Source: Bacteroidota bacterium (lineage in GTDB: Bacteria > Bacteroidota > Bacteroidia > Chitinophagales > Chitinophagaceae). From it: a stretch of DNA of 64,000 nt. The notes beneath the pieces are model-generated. The model had not been told where the DNA came from and searched no databases. It worked only from the letters and a program-made list of their open reading frames with translations. Each line of letters opens with the position of its first letter. The stretch's first letter is position 1. Made by a program: the position numbers and the translations under genes. Of the stretch, positions 55,977 to 64,000 are shown in pieces. The stretch lies in NCBI GenBank assembly GCA_005882315.1, contig VBAR01000001.1, forward strand, positions 507,736-571,735, read 5' to 3'.

Positions 55977-56738
55977 TCAGCGTTCAACGACCTTACTGCG
56001 TATATAAACCAGTTTTACATTTTTTCTGCCTGACTCCCGTTCATCAATTTCAAACTGACCGAGACTGCGGATCAGTTGCAATAATTTTTCAAATCCATAA
56101 TTACGTGGGTCAAAATCGGGACGTTTCTTTAATAACATATTTCCAAGTTCGCCAAGAAAAGCCCAACCGTTTTCATCAGCAATATCATTGATGCTTGTTG
56201 TAACCAAACTGACCAGACTTTTGTCCGCTTTGCTTATCACTTTCTCTTTTTTTCGCAGATCAGCTAATTTTATTTGCTTGGTTGTTACTGCTTCAGTCTG
56301 CTCAAGAATTTCTATATAAATAAATTTATCACATGCGGCACGGAAAGCAGATGGAGTTTTCTGTTCTCCCATTCCAAATACTTTCATACCTGCTTCACGC
56401 AATCTTGTTGCGAGTCTTGTAAAATCACTATCACTGCTTACTACACAAAAACCATCCACACGGCCGGTATATAAAATATCCATGGCATCAATGATAAGTG
56501 CAGAGTCGGAAGAATTTTTTCCGGTTGTATAACTGTATTGCTGCACGGGAGTAATAGCATGATCAAGCAACACAGCTTTCCATCCTGTTACATGTGGTTT
56601 TGTCCAATCAGCATAAATACGTTTAAAAGTAGGTACGCCATACTTGGCTATTTCTTCCAGTATACCAGTTATGAGACGATGTGGCACATTATCAGCATCG
56701 ATTAAAACAGCAAGCCGGGGGTCTTTTGAATTATCCAT
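55977..56738 (-). CDS. NYN domain protein with C-terminal RNA-binding-like domain
   Basis: 253 residues. NYN/LabA nuclease-like domain at about 1-150: AVLIDADNVPHR (D14, D16), SDSALIIDAMDILYTG and SSDSDFTRLATRLRE supply the acidic metal site. A helical region with a LOTUS/OST-HTH-like pattern (DENGWAFLGELGNMLLKKRPDF) follows at about 185-235. Such proteins are thought to cleave or bind RNA; the target is unknown. Confidence 0.87.
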   Translation of the reverse strand: MDNSKDPRLAVLIDADNVPHRLITGILEEIAKYGVPTFKRIYADWTKPHVTGWKAVLLDHAITPVQQYSYTTGKNSSDSALIIDAMDILYTGRVDGFCVVSSDSDFTRLATRLREAGMKVFGMGEQKTPSAFRAACDKFIYIEILEQTEAVTTKQIKLADLRKKEKVISKADKSLVSLVTTSINDIADENGWAFLGELGNMLLKKRPDFDPRNYGFEKLLQLIRSLGQFEIDERESGRKNVKLVYIRSKVVER

Positions 56739-56777
56739 TTATAAAATTTGATTTACGGAAAGGTAATGATTAAAAAG

Positions 56778-56872
56778 CTGGCCGCAGGGAACCACTGAAA
56801 AAACAGAGAACCGCAGAGATACTTTCAAAACTCCGTGTAACTCGCTTACACTCTGTGCTTCTCTGTGGCCAG
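56778..56872. repeat. Long imperfect inverted repeat, CTGTGG/CCGCAG type
   Basis: CTGGCCGCAGGGA (56778-56790) is paired with TCTCTGTGGCCAG (56860-56872, 11 of 13 complementary) across about 70 bases that contain further ACAGAG/CTCTGT pairs. It lies between the divergent NYN and fasciclin genes. Function unknown. Confidence 0.45.
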
Positions 56873-57000
56873 AAATTTTACAAACTGAAATACTATTCAG
56901 TACGTGGATTGCATCATCCAAACTTTAACTGTCTTCCCGGGTATTAAAGACTACCTTACTGGTTCTGCAGATAATACAATTTGCAGCTAAATCAATTTAA

Positions 57001-57405
57001 ATGTCAAATCTTACGCAGGTGGTGAATGTGGACAAGAACCTGAAAGCACTTAAAAGAAGTGTGCATGCATCCGACCTGGATCAACTACTGAGCAGTGCTG
57101 GCCCTTTTACTTTTTTTGCTCCATCCGATATTGCTTTTGAAAAACTGGAGAAAGGGTTGCTGGAAAAATTACTGGAACCTCAAAACCGCGGCCTTCTTGC
57201 CGACATGTTGAGCAATCATATTGTAAATGGAAAAATCAGTTACCGGGATATGAAAGACGGTGATAAACTCACTTCTGTAAACGGTCGTGAATTAAATGTA
57301 CTTGTAACAAATGGCACTGTAAGTGTTAGCGATATTCCTGTGCAACCCCGCGATGGAAAAATCATGAATGGTGTGATGCATATGATGGATTCTGTGATAT
57401 TGTAA
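57001..57405 (+). CDS. Fasciclin domain protein
   Basis: 134 residues, a single FAS1 domain: ASDLDQLLSSAGPFTFFAPSD at the start, LLADMLSNHIVNGK and the end MNGVMHMMDSVIL. No signal peptide, so it looks cytoplasmic or is exported in another way. Monomeric FAS1 proteins can be adhesion or storage factors; the role here is unknown. Confidence 0.9.
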   Translation: MSNLTQVVNVDKNLKALKRSVHASDLDQLLSSAGPFTFFAPSDIAFEKLEKGLLEKLLEPQNRGLLADMLSNHIVNGKISYRDMKDGDKLTSVNGRELNVLVTNGTVSVSDIPVQPRDGKIMNGVMHMMDSVIL

Positions 57406-57435
57406 TTCAAAAAAACTTTTATTGCTATTTACATT

Positions 57436-57464
57436 AAAATGATGCGTGTCTTATGCATCATTTT
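57436..57464. terminator. Terminator between fasciclin and TPR genes
   Basis: Ten-bp stem (57436-57445 with 57455-57464) and a 9-base loop, followed by TT; it reaches into the TPR stop at 57458 and can serve both convergent genes. Confidence 0.7.
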
Positions 57465-59047
57465 TTGTTATTGCCGGATTGTTGTCTTGCTGCCATTAAA
57501 CCATTAAGTCCGTTACGCCGGTTAGGATGTGTTTTTATATCCTGCTCAAATGCTTCGAGTGCAAGGGAAGGTTTATTCATTTCCAGTAACATTTCTCCCA
57601 GCAATTCACGAGCGGGAATTACAGCTCCGGGAGTAACGGGATGTTTTTCCATTGCATCTTCCATATCTGCTGCTGCCCGCATTAACTCCAGTGCCTTGTC
57701 ATTATTCCCTTGTTTGAATTCAAGCCATGCTTCTGATGCTTTGACCTGGACTGCTACCTGGGCCGCTTCCATTTTTTTATCTTTTGTTGTATTCAGCTTA
57801 TCGTAAAGCGATTTTAAAGTATCCAGTTCTTTTTTTGCCTCATCTGTTTTATCCAGGTGTACATTACCTATCAATTTTGCAAAATGAATGATAGCTTCCT
57901 GCCACGGAAATTTTTCCCATGAAATATTTCCGTGATGAAGCTGCAGCATTGCGGCTTCCTTCCAGTTCTTTCTTTCCAATGCATAACGGGCAGGAGAAGC
58001 AGCAAAGGCATAAGCGACTTTAAAATTTACTGGATAGACCTCATTCATTGTTTGTAAATATTCTACCTGCTGTCTGGCAAGCTCATCTTCTTTTTTTTGT
58101 AAATAAGCATAAACCAGATAATCTATTGCGTGAAGCTCTTCATCCCAATGTCCTTTGATCCCTGCTTTTTCTGCATAACACTGAGCTGATGAAACCGACA
58201 CAAGATTTGATTTGATACTTTCATCCCATAAACCAAGAGCAATAAAAATATGTGATGGCATATGCTGCGCATGCGCAGATGCCGGAGCAATGCTTGCATA
58301 TTTTCTTGCAGCCGGTAAAGCTATTTCAGCGATCGCAGGATAATCTGCGTTATGAATGATATAATGTGCAATGCCGGGATGCAATGGCTCTTGCTGAAAG
58401 ACAGGGTTTAACAGATCAAGAGCTTTTCGTTGCCTTGCATATGATTTATCGGTAGGATCCGCAGCGGCATTTAAAGCCAATGCATAAAAAACTACCGCCT
58501 CTTTATCTTCGGGATAGTTTTTATAAACTGCTTCCATTGCTTTTTCAAAATTCAATACACGGCTGCGATGATCCAGTTCTTCCGGATGCTCATAAAATTT
58601 TCCAATAGCCTCTATATAATCTGATTCACGTTTGGTTTTATTTTTAATTGAACGGGCTATTTCTATAGCTTGTTTTCCTTTTTGTAATTCTGATGGACCT
58701 GGAGGCATCCAAAGAGGATGAAAGTTACTCATTGCCACGCCCCAATAAGCCATTGCACAATCGGGTGACTGATCAATAACCTTTGCAAACATTTTTTCAG
58801 CTTCATCATATTCGAATGAATGAAGCAGGGCAATACCCGTATTAAAATCTTTACGCAATTCCGAAGGAACAGTAGCGTTAAAAGAAACTGTGCCGAAGAC
58901 CTCACCTTCCTGCGGGCCGCAGGAAACGATCTCCCCTCTTTTTAGCTCCAATGATTTGACGGAAGAAGATTGGGTCTTGTTATTATTGTTGCAGGAAAAT
59001 GACAGCAACAGAAAAAGCAGATTGCCAATGAGAACATGCTTACGCAT
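57458..59047 (-). CDS. TPR-repeat lipoprotein
   Basis: 529 residues from ATG 59047, which gives a lipoprotein signal ending LLSFSC; the frame to 59107 has none. Tetratricopeptide-like helical pairs lie through the protein (FEYDEAEKMFAKVIDQSPDC near 75-94, NFEKAMEAVYKNYPEDKEAV, and the last unit LALEAFEQDIKTHPNRRNG). HHGNISWEK and several Trp/His-rich helices are unusual. Probably a surface or periplasmic scaffold. Role unknown. Confidence 0.82.
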   Translation of the reverse strand: MRKHVLIGNLLFLLLSFSCNNNNKTQSSSVKSLELKRGEIVSCGPQEGEVFGTVSFNATVPSELRKDFNTGIALLHSFEYDEAEKMFAKVIDQSPDCAMAYWGVAMSNFHPLWMPPGPSELQKGKQAIEIARSIKNKTKRESDYIEAIGKFYEHPEELDHRSRVLNFEKAMEAVYKNYPEDKEAVVFYALALNAAADPTDKSYARQRKALDLLNPVFQQEPLHPGIAHYIIHNADYPAIAEIALPAARKYASIAPASAHAQHMPSHIFIALGLWDESIKSNLVSVSSAQCYAEKAGIKGHWDEELHAIDYLVYAYLQKKEDELARQQVEYLQTMNEVYPVNFKVAYAFAASPARYALERKNWKEAAMLQLHHGNISWEKFPWQEAIIHFAKLIGNVHLDKTDEAKKELDTLKSLYDKLNTTKDKKMEAAQVAVQVKASEAWLEFKQGNNDKALELMRAAADMEDAMEKHPVTPGAVIPARELLGEMLLEMNKPSLALEAFEQDIKTHPNRRNGLNGLMAARQQSGNNKK

Positions 59048-59130
59048 AGAAAAGGTTATACTCAAATTTAAATATTTATCTGATTCAAACGGAAATGGAT
59101 GGCGCAACTATATTAATTTGTTTTCTTGTT

Positions 59131-60317
59131 TTATGAAGAAGCTAGTTTCACGGATTCTTTAAACGCATTAACGATAAATGATGTATCACGATAAAGCAAC
59201 GTTTCGTTTACAGTTATTTTCCAATTACCCTTACTATCCGGAGGTGAAAGACGAATAAAATATTTTTGTCCCATCGTCTCTCCGAATTTATTTATTACAA
59301 TACTTGCAGGCAATTGCATTGCATAAATATTTGTGCCCCCATCAAGAGCTGAAATTTTAAAACCCGGTAATTGATTAATTGAGTTCATTATTTCTTTGAA
59401 CCGGGTTATTGCCTGCTGAAGCCGGTCTTCCATTCCTTCCAGCCGATGAACTGCCATTGCTGCATTCAGCCAATTGCCAAACTGGTTGCCTCCATGAATT
59501 TTTATAAGATGCGGCATTTTATCAATCACATTTTTATCGCCGCATAAAATAGCACCGCCACTTGCGCCCAAATATTTATACAACGATATATAAACCGTAT
59601 CAAAATAAGATGCATATTCTTTTATTGAAACACCCGACCATGCTGATGCCATATACAAACGGGCACCATCGAGGTGCAAGCCTATCTTATTAGCCTTACA
59701 ATACTCGCTGATCTTTTTTATTTCTTCCAATGGCACCATTCTTTCATCTGTTCTACGCACAGGGTTTTCAATAGACACACAGCCAATGCCGCTTTTAAAT
59801 ACTTCTTCCTGGTCAAGTCGGTGATAGCTTTCTTTAAAACATCTGCAGTAAAATAGGTTTCGTTTTTTGCGAGTGGCATCAGCCGTTTGTTGAATATAGA
59901 CTGTGCCGCATCGGCTTCATCCCGATACACATGACTTGTATCCTGTACAAATACTTTTGTATTCTCCCCACTCAGGACTGCAATAGCCAATTGGTTTGCC
60001 AATGTACCTGTTGGTACATATATCGCTTTTTCTTTCCCGGTAATGGCTGCAAATTTATTCTGCAATTCCTCAACGGCTCCGCCATTACCATAGCGGTCAA
60101 CTTTCAATGGCTGTTTTGCATGTGCAAGCTGTAATTGCTCCAGGTAGGCAGCACCGTCAAATATTTCGCCATCACCAGAAAATCTTACAATTGGTTCTGC
60201 CGGTGGCGTTGGTAATTCATTTTTGTTATTTGCAAATAAAGACTGACCGGGTAATAGTGCAGGTACTGCGGCAAGGCCTGTTACTTTGAAAAAGTTTCTA
60301 CGGTTATAGTTTGACAT
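59131..60317 (-). pseudogene. Threonine-aldolase-type PLP protein with Tat leader, frameshifted
   Basis: Two overlapping frames (60317-59718, and an inner frame to 59131) join into one about 395-residue beta-eliminating lyase. The first starts MSNYNRRNFFK, a twin-arginine leader, and ends in missense after LTR. The second holds VRRTDERMVPLEE, HLDGARLYMAS and the PLP lysine in SLYKYLGASGG. The break is near 59803-59811, where one base appears to be missing in a G-rich run (reading GAAGAAGTA in the correct frame). It may be a real pseudogene or a sequencing error. Substrate of such exported aldolases is not defined. Confidence 0.75.
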
Positions 60318-60347
60318 GGCTGAAGTTTAGTAGCCTAAAGTACGATT
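60286..60347. repeat. 62-bp direct repeat, copy 1 (Tat-leader region)
   Basis: Covers the first codons of the aldolase-type gene and about 30 bases upstream. 53 of 62 positions match 61828-61889, same orientation. The two flank the Cys-motif protein and the toxin-antitoxin genes. Confidence 0.8.
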
Positions 60348-60386
60348 TGTTTTTGCTATAAAAATCTGAAGAGGCAATGGCATTTT

Positions 60387-61142
60387 TCAATCATCAAATC
60401 CCGGTCTATTAAACTCCATCGCCTGCGGAAATTCTTCTATTGCTTTTTGTTTTAGCTGGCTGAGTATTGATAAAGCATTCAGCACTATGTCTTCTGATAC
60501 AGGTAATAACTCATATAATCGTGACCAAGCCATTATGCTTCTTTCAATAGCGATGATGGCGACTTTAGCGCTGCCATCACTGTCTTTCGGGTAACCATCA
60601 TCTTCATCATCCTCCAGTTTTCCATGCAATGCCCGCTGTAGTTTTGCGTCTATAAAAAATAAATACCACTGGATGATCCCAAAGCAATCGCTGATTGAGA
60701 TAACTATATTCATGGCATTTGCTTCTGATGTTATTCCCATCTGAACATAGCTTACCAGTTCATTTGCCTTGTCATTAATTTCCTCATTCTTCTTTACAAA
60801 GGGCATTGTTATCTTCTGGTATTGTTTACAGAGTTTTGTAAGAGGATGTTTTTTAGTTTCCGCATCTATAAATGTATTTCGCTGCTCATAAGCCTGCTCT
60901 TCATCTTTTGTCATTGGTTTATCCAGGTCAATGCCATGTTTCTTTGCTGCTTTATACAACAGTTTAATTGCATTCTGAAAATTTGAACTGATATTATCCC
61001 AGAAAGCTTTGTTGGTAATATCAAGCTGCTCAGGTGAAAGTTTGCTGGTGCTTTCATAATTGCGACAACGGGTAGTAAAACTGCAGCGTTCGCACCAGCG
61101 GTCGCAGTAGTTATAAATACCGGGGATGAATTTTTGTTTCAT
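60387..61142 (-). CDS. Protein with N-terminal Cys4 motif, unknown function
   Basis: 251 residues. N-terminus has YCDRWCERCSFTTRCRNYE, cysteines in the order C-x3-C-x2-C-x5-C (near 13-26), likely a metal or Fe-S site. The rest is helical (KLLYKAAKKHGIDLDKPM, ELVSYVQMGITSEANAMN) with an acidic stretch (EDDEDDGYPKD). I recall similar N-termini in Bacteroidota proteins but no function. It is divergent from the toxin-antitoxin pair. Confidence 0.78.
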   Translation of the reverse strand: MKQKFIPGIYNYCDRWCERCSFTTRCRNYESTSKLSPEQLDITNKAFWDNISSNFQNAIKLLYKAAKKHGIDLDKPMTKDEEQAYEQRNTFIDAETKKHPLTKLCKQYQKITMPFVKKNEEINDKANELVSYVQMGITSEANAMNIVISISDCFGIIQWYLFFIDAKLQRALHGKLEDDEDDGYPKDSDGSAKVAIIAIERSIMAWSRLYELLPVSEDIVLNALSILSQLKQKAIEEFPQAMEFNRPGFDD

Positions 61143-61237
61143 TGGATTAAGTTAGGAATAATTCAGTTTTATCTACAGGAGAGCCGGGTAAAAACCAAAA
61201 TATTCTTACTAAATTTGAACTTCAAACCGGTACAGAT

Positions 61238-61444
61238 ATGAAATACCTTTTAGAAGTAGAAGATAAAAAAGATAAGTTTATCCTTGAAGTACTTAAAAAC
61301 TTCAGGTATGTGAAGACCCGTCCGCTTTCGAAAAGGAATATGCTTTTCCTGACTGAACTACAACAATCCGCTGAGCAGGTAAAGCTTGCAAAAAAAGGAA
61401 AACTGAAACTGCAAAAAGCTAAAGACCTGCTGAATGAGTTATAA
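61238..61444 (+). CDS. Antitoxin-like protein
   Basis: 68 residues, lysine-rich (LAKKGKLKLQKAKDLL), compact and helical; no DNA-binding signature is certain. Its stop overlaps the RelE/ParE toxin start by 11 bases, the classic layout of type II pairs, so it should neutralise the toxin and perhaps repress the operon. Confidence 0.75.
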   Translation: MKYLLEVEDKKDKFILEVLKNFRYVKTRPLSKRNMLFLTELQQSAEQVKLAKKGKLKLQKAKDLLNEL

Positions 61445-61757
61445 TGTTGAGAACACAGATTACTTCGCCAAACAATTCAAAAGACTGGCAAGAAAATATC
61501 CTTCACTTAAAAATGAGTTAGGCAAGCTTATCACTTCACTGGAAACTAATCCTGAACAAGGAACACCAATTGGAAAACAGTGTTATAAAATAAGAATTGC
61601 AATTGCATCAAAAGGCAAAGGCAAGTCCGGTGGCGCAAGAGTTATCACCCATGTTTATATTGTAAGAAAAACAGTTTACCTGATTTCTATCTATGACAAA
61701 TCTGAACAGGCAAATATTCCCGATAGCGTTATCACCAGTATTATAAATTCACTTTGA
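61434..61757 (+). CDS. RelE/ParE family toxin
   Basis: 107 residues with NTDYFAKQFKRLARKYPSLKNEL at the N-terminus, CYKIRIAIASKGKGKSGGARVITHVYI in the core and YLISIYDKSEQANI at the end, the RelE/ParE fold. In such pairs the toxin cleaves mRNA at the ribosome or blocks gyrase; which one cannot be told. Overlaps the antitoxin frame. Confidence 0.83.
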   Translation: MSYNVENTDYFAKQFKRLARKYPSLKNELGKLITSLETNPEQGTPIGKQCYKIRIAIASKGKGKSGGARVITHVYIVRKTVYLISIYDKSEQANIPDSVITSIINSL

Positions 61758-61827
61758 TCGGCTTTTCGGTTGCGTGAGACATGCAACCGGGCTTTTTGTT
61801 TTGCACGAACCAAGGCGAAGAGATATT

Positions 61828-61889
61828 TTAAAAAAGTTTCTTCGGCTATAGTTTGACATGGCAGAGATTTGATAACCTAAAGTACGATT
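61828..61889. repeat. 62-bp direct repeat, copy 2, remnant Tat leader
   Basis: 53 of 62 match to 60286-60347. On the minus strand it reads MSNYSRRNFFK, a twin-arginine leader, then diverges and reaches a stop within about 35 codons near the toxin end. It is not a functional gene. It sits just upstream of the DUF4236 gene. Confidence 0.8.
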
Positions 61890-61962
61890 AATAGAGGTAA
61901 AATTTCCTTTGGATAGTTATGTAATAAAATATTTATTGGTAAATTCAAACAAAAAATTAATA

Positions 61963-63129
61963 ATGGCTTGGAGATTTAGAAAAAGAATTAAACTTATTCC
62001 CGGTGTATATATCAACTTTAGCACAAGTGGGATTAGCACAACTATTGGACCTAAAGGAATGTCTTTTAATATTGGACCTGATGGAACATACCTAAATACT
62101 GGAGTTCCAGGAACAGGGCTATATAACCGAGTTCGTATAACGGAAAAACAAAACGCCCATTTAAGTCCGACGGAAACAAAACAAATTGCTGACAGACTTA
62201 AAATACTTTTGGAGCAATCTCATGATGGCAGTGAACAAATAAAAAGCCAATCGATAAATCAGCTTACAAGTCAAGGCTTTAATAATCTTAAACAAACAAT
62301 TATTATCGCCAAAAAAGAATATGACGAAATTTCTAGTGACCTAATTAATAAGGGAAACCAAAAGACAATTATTGACACAAAAAACAATAAGCTACAAAGA
62401 AGCATATTTAAATTTCTTTACAAAAAGAGAATTGCCAGACTAATCAATGAATCCGAAGAATTAGGAGCGGAAATCAATGAACTAAATGAACAACTTGCCC
62501 TTTCATCAGTAGAATTGAATATCAACAATGATGAAACATTTGAAAATCTTTTTAGAAATGTAGAACAGGCTTATCATTTACTTTTTAGTTGCAAGAAAAT
62601 TTGGGATATTACTACAACTAAGGAAATAGACAGAATACAAAGAAGAACCTCGGCTAATAGTGAAGTCAATCGTATTGACTCTAAAGTCTCACTAGAACAT
62701 TCTGGATTAATAGCGACTAAAAGAACACCATTAAAACTACATAATCAAAATGGTGGAGATATTTACTTCTATCCAGGTTTTATAATCATACATGAACAAG
62801 CCCTTGACTTTGGAATACTTGATTATTCTGAACTTGAAATTGAGTTTACGACAATGAAATTTATAGAAACCGATTCAGTTCCGGTTGATACACAAATATT
62901 AAACTATACCTGGGCCAAAGAAAATAAAGATGGAACTCCTGACAAGAGATTTAAGGACAACTACCAAATTCCTGTAACAAAATATGGGCAGGTTACATTT
63001 ATTTCAAAGACTGGACTTAAGGAACGTTTCTTATTTAGCAATCAGGATTATTCCCAACTATTTTTTAAGTCATTAGAAGAATATATCTCGGCAATAAAAA
63101 CGGCAAATTCCTTATTAAAACAATTTTAA
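61963..63129 (+). CDS. DUF4236 protein with long coiled-coil region
   Basis: 388 residues from ATG 61963 (MAWRFRKRIKL), the usual DUF4236 start; the ORF extension to 61909 is rejected. DUF4236 (about 1-55) has FSTSGISTTIGPKG and NTGVPGTGLY. Then a charged helical part (about 60-215, SEELGAEINELNEQLALSSVE) and an unrecognised beta-rich tail with FYPGFIIIHEQALDFGILD. The gene is visibly more A+T-rich than its neighbours, a hint of transfer. Function unknown. Confidence 0.8.
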   Translation: MAWRFRKRIKLIPGVYINFSTSGISTTIGPKGMSFNIGPDGTYLNTGVPGTGLYNRVRITEKQNAHLSPTETKQIADRLKILLEQSHDGSEQIKSQSINQLTSQGFNNLKQTIIIAKKEYDEISSDLINKGNQKTIIDTKNNKLQRSIFKFLYKKRIARLINESEELGAEINELNEQLALSSVELNINNDETFENLFRNVEQAYHLLFSCKKIWDITTTKEIDRIQRRTSANSEVNRIDSKVSLEHSGLIATKRTPLKLHNQNGGDIYFYPGFIIIHEQALDFGILDYSELEIEFTTMKFIETDSVPVDTQILNYTWAKENKDGTPDKRFKDNYQIPVTKYGQVTFISKTGLKERFLFSNQDYSQLFFKSLEEYISAIKTANSLLKQF

Positions 63130-63186
63130 TATAAACTGTTCCGACTGAACGTTGCGACGATTCATCATTATTGAGCTACCCACCAA

Positions 63187-63203
63187 TTGTCCCTACGGGA
63201 CAA
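63187..63203. repeat. Short perfect hairpin TTGTCCC/GGGACAA
   Basis: TTGTCCC-TAC-GGGACAA, 7-bp stem, between the DUF4236 and alpha-2-macroglobulin-like genes. Not followed by a T-run. Could be a structured element; role unknown. Confidence 0.35.
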
Positions 63204-63218
63204 GGAGAATGTTTGATG

Positions 63219-63261
63219 GTTGCCGAATAGAATTACTGAACGTACAAGTGAGTGACACAAC
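63219..63261 (-). repeat. Dispersed 43-bp element, copy 4, inverted
   Basis: Read on the minus strand it starts GTTGTGTCACTC, then ACTTGTACG, TAATTCT and TTCGGCA; about 32 of 43 positions match copy 38786-38828. It lies after the DUF4236 gene. Confidence 0.5.
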
Positions 63262-63278
63262 AGACGCTTAATAGAAAT

Positions 63279-63316
63279 ATAAAAGCTGGTAATCAAAAAT
63301 AACTACCGGCTTTTAT
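63279..63316 (-). terminator. Terminator downstream of the A2M-like gene
   Basis: A 13-position stem (63279-63291 with 63304-63316, one G-T pair on one strand) with a 12-base loop; lies 62 bases past the stop on the minus strand. Confidence 0.55.
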
Positions 63317-63378
63317 AATAACTCTTCAACAAGGCTTCGACAAGCTCAGCCTGACACTCCGCTCAGGGCGGCACTCTA

Positions 63379-64000
63379 CTACCTCGTCACTCTAATCACC
63401 CCTGCCCCATTGTACGAATGATATTCTCCGTTATACATGGCATCGGCGCTTACAGGCCCCATCTTATACGTTCCGGGTGATACGGCACGAACAGCGTAAT
63501 AATAAGTTTGCTTGTTATTATGCAGATCAACAAAGAAATGAATACGATCGTCACGAACATCCAGCGCAGTTGGCGTCATGCCGTCTTTTATCCAATCCAT
63601 ACCCGGTATCTCTTTGGTGCGGGGGTTCTCAATTTCAAAACCCGCCGGTAACAGATCGGTGATCACTACATTCTCTACCGAAGTATTGAATGAACGTTCC
63701 AGTGTGATGCCGATAATGATGAGATCATTTTGTTTGAACGTAGTACCCGGCAGCGGCCCACCATTGCGGGAGTAAAAACGTTTCCGCACTTTCAGGTAAC
63801 TGTCTTCTTCTTTGTATGCACCACTTGTACTGATGCCTTCAGCCTGCCAGAAATAATAGAGTTGCCCCTTGCCTTTTGTTGCTATTTCAATATTGGTTCC
63901 TTTCAGCGCTGCTGCATCGCCGCGCCACTGCCCACCATCTACTTTTGCAATTGTTTTTCCATTCACTTTAATTTCTGCTGTTGCATCAGCTGTATTTGCT
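63379..64000 (-). CDS. Alpha-2-macroglobulin-like protein, C-terminus only
   Basis: The frame is open to base 64000, so the gene continues outside the window; 206 residues plus are seen, and the GTG at 63966 is internal. They contain DLLPAGFEIENPR, RDDRIHFFVDL and YYYAVRAVSPGTYKMGPVSADAMYNGEY, the end of bacterial alpha-2-macroglobulins of the YfaS type. Such exported proteins trap foreign proteases. The thioester, if any, would lie in the missing part. Confidence 0.83.
   Translation of the reverse strand, partial: ANTADATAEIKVNGKTIAKVDGGQWRGDAAALKGTNIEIATKGKGQLYYFWQAEGISTSGAYKEEDSYLKVRKRFYSRNGGPLPGTTFKQNDLIIIGITLERSFNTSVENVVITDLLPAGFEIENPRTKEIPGMDWIKDGMTPTALDVRDDRIHFFVDLHNNKQTYYYAVRAVSPGTYKMGPVSADAMYNGEYHSYNGAGVIRVTR

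Noticed and set aside
63333-63351. GGCTTCGACAAGCTCAGCC as a named repeat
   Set aside because: It resembles a motif I recall as common in intergenic DNA, but it occurs once in the window and I cannot support a family from sequence alone.
1-64000. CRISPR arrays, tRNA or rRNA genes, complete IS elements, kdpFABC
   Set aside because: Looked for regular repeat-spacer patterns, tRNA T-arms, transposase motifs and Kdp subunits; none were seen.

Overview
The window looks like a chromosomal segment of a Bacteroidota bacterium, most likely of the Chitinophagaceae type. The reasons are TonB-dependent receptors with carboxypeptidase-like plugs, an HmuY lipoprotein, a paired DUF1800/DUF1501 locus, a cysteine-poor DksA-like protein behind ileS, an rpsF-rpsR-rplI cluster without priB, glycine-rich RRM proteins, and promoters with the Bacteroidota -7 box TAnnTTTG. 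The genus is inference. Both ends cut through genes: an M23 peptidase at the left and an alpha-2-macroglobulin-like protein at the right. I found no tRNA, rRNA, CRISPR array or complete insertion sequence.

Layout. 0-9 kb: cell-wall peptidase, MerR regulator, thioredoxin-like protein, MscS channel, LpxH-type phosphatase, PhoD-like phosphatase, a collagen-like lipoprotein and an outer-membrane barrel. 8-15.5 kb: ileS with a GxHH signature motif, a DksA-like protein with a histone-H1-like tail, and an HmuY/TonB receptor pair. 15.6-24.6 kb: a potassium locus with two KUP transporters, two tandem KdpDE-like two-component systems lacking the KdpD sensor half, a porin, and an unlisted 37-residue membrane peptide coupled to the first KUP. 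24.6-30.4 kb: an iron or siderophore-type island (PepSY membrane protein, ChaN-like lipoprotein, TonB receptor, small Cys-rich protein, AraC regulator with a Cys cluster). 30.6-46.4 kb: mostly housekeeping and transport (purD, POT and OPT peptide transporters, DUF1501/DUF1800, AlkB-like monooxygenase, M48 peptidase, serS, S6/S18/L9, RRM protein). 46.5-64 kb: accessory genes, including an amidohydrolase remnant, a GpgS-like glycosyltransferase fused to a HAD phosphatase, a universal stress protein, a membrane TIR protein with an exported partner, Hsp20, NYN, fasciclin, a frameshifted aldolase, a toxin-antitoxin pair and a DUF4236 protein.

How the genes work together. The potassium locus reads as one regulon: the same 20-bp site lies exactly 40 bp before the -7 box of both two-component operons, and the first copy also sits between the divergent KUP and kinase genes. 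The iron island has a tandem 21-bp-spaced direct repeat between its divergent genes, as expected for an AraC-type activator. The TIR gene and its exported neighbour form a tight pair, N-terminal membrane sensor plus cytoplasmic TIR, and are my best candidate for an undescribed signalling or defence system. The GpgS-HAD fusion is the best candidate for an unusual metabolic enzyme, probably making glucosylglycerate in one polypeptide.

A roughly 43-bp intergenic repeat starting with GTTGCGTCGCAC recurs across the window, in one place forming the apparent promoter of the MerR gene. A 62-bp direct repeat containing a twin-arginine leader flanks the Cys-motif protein plus toxin-antitoxin segment near 60-62 kb.
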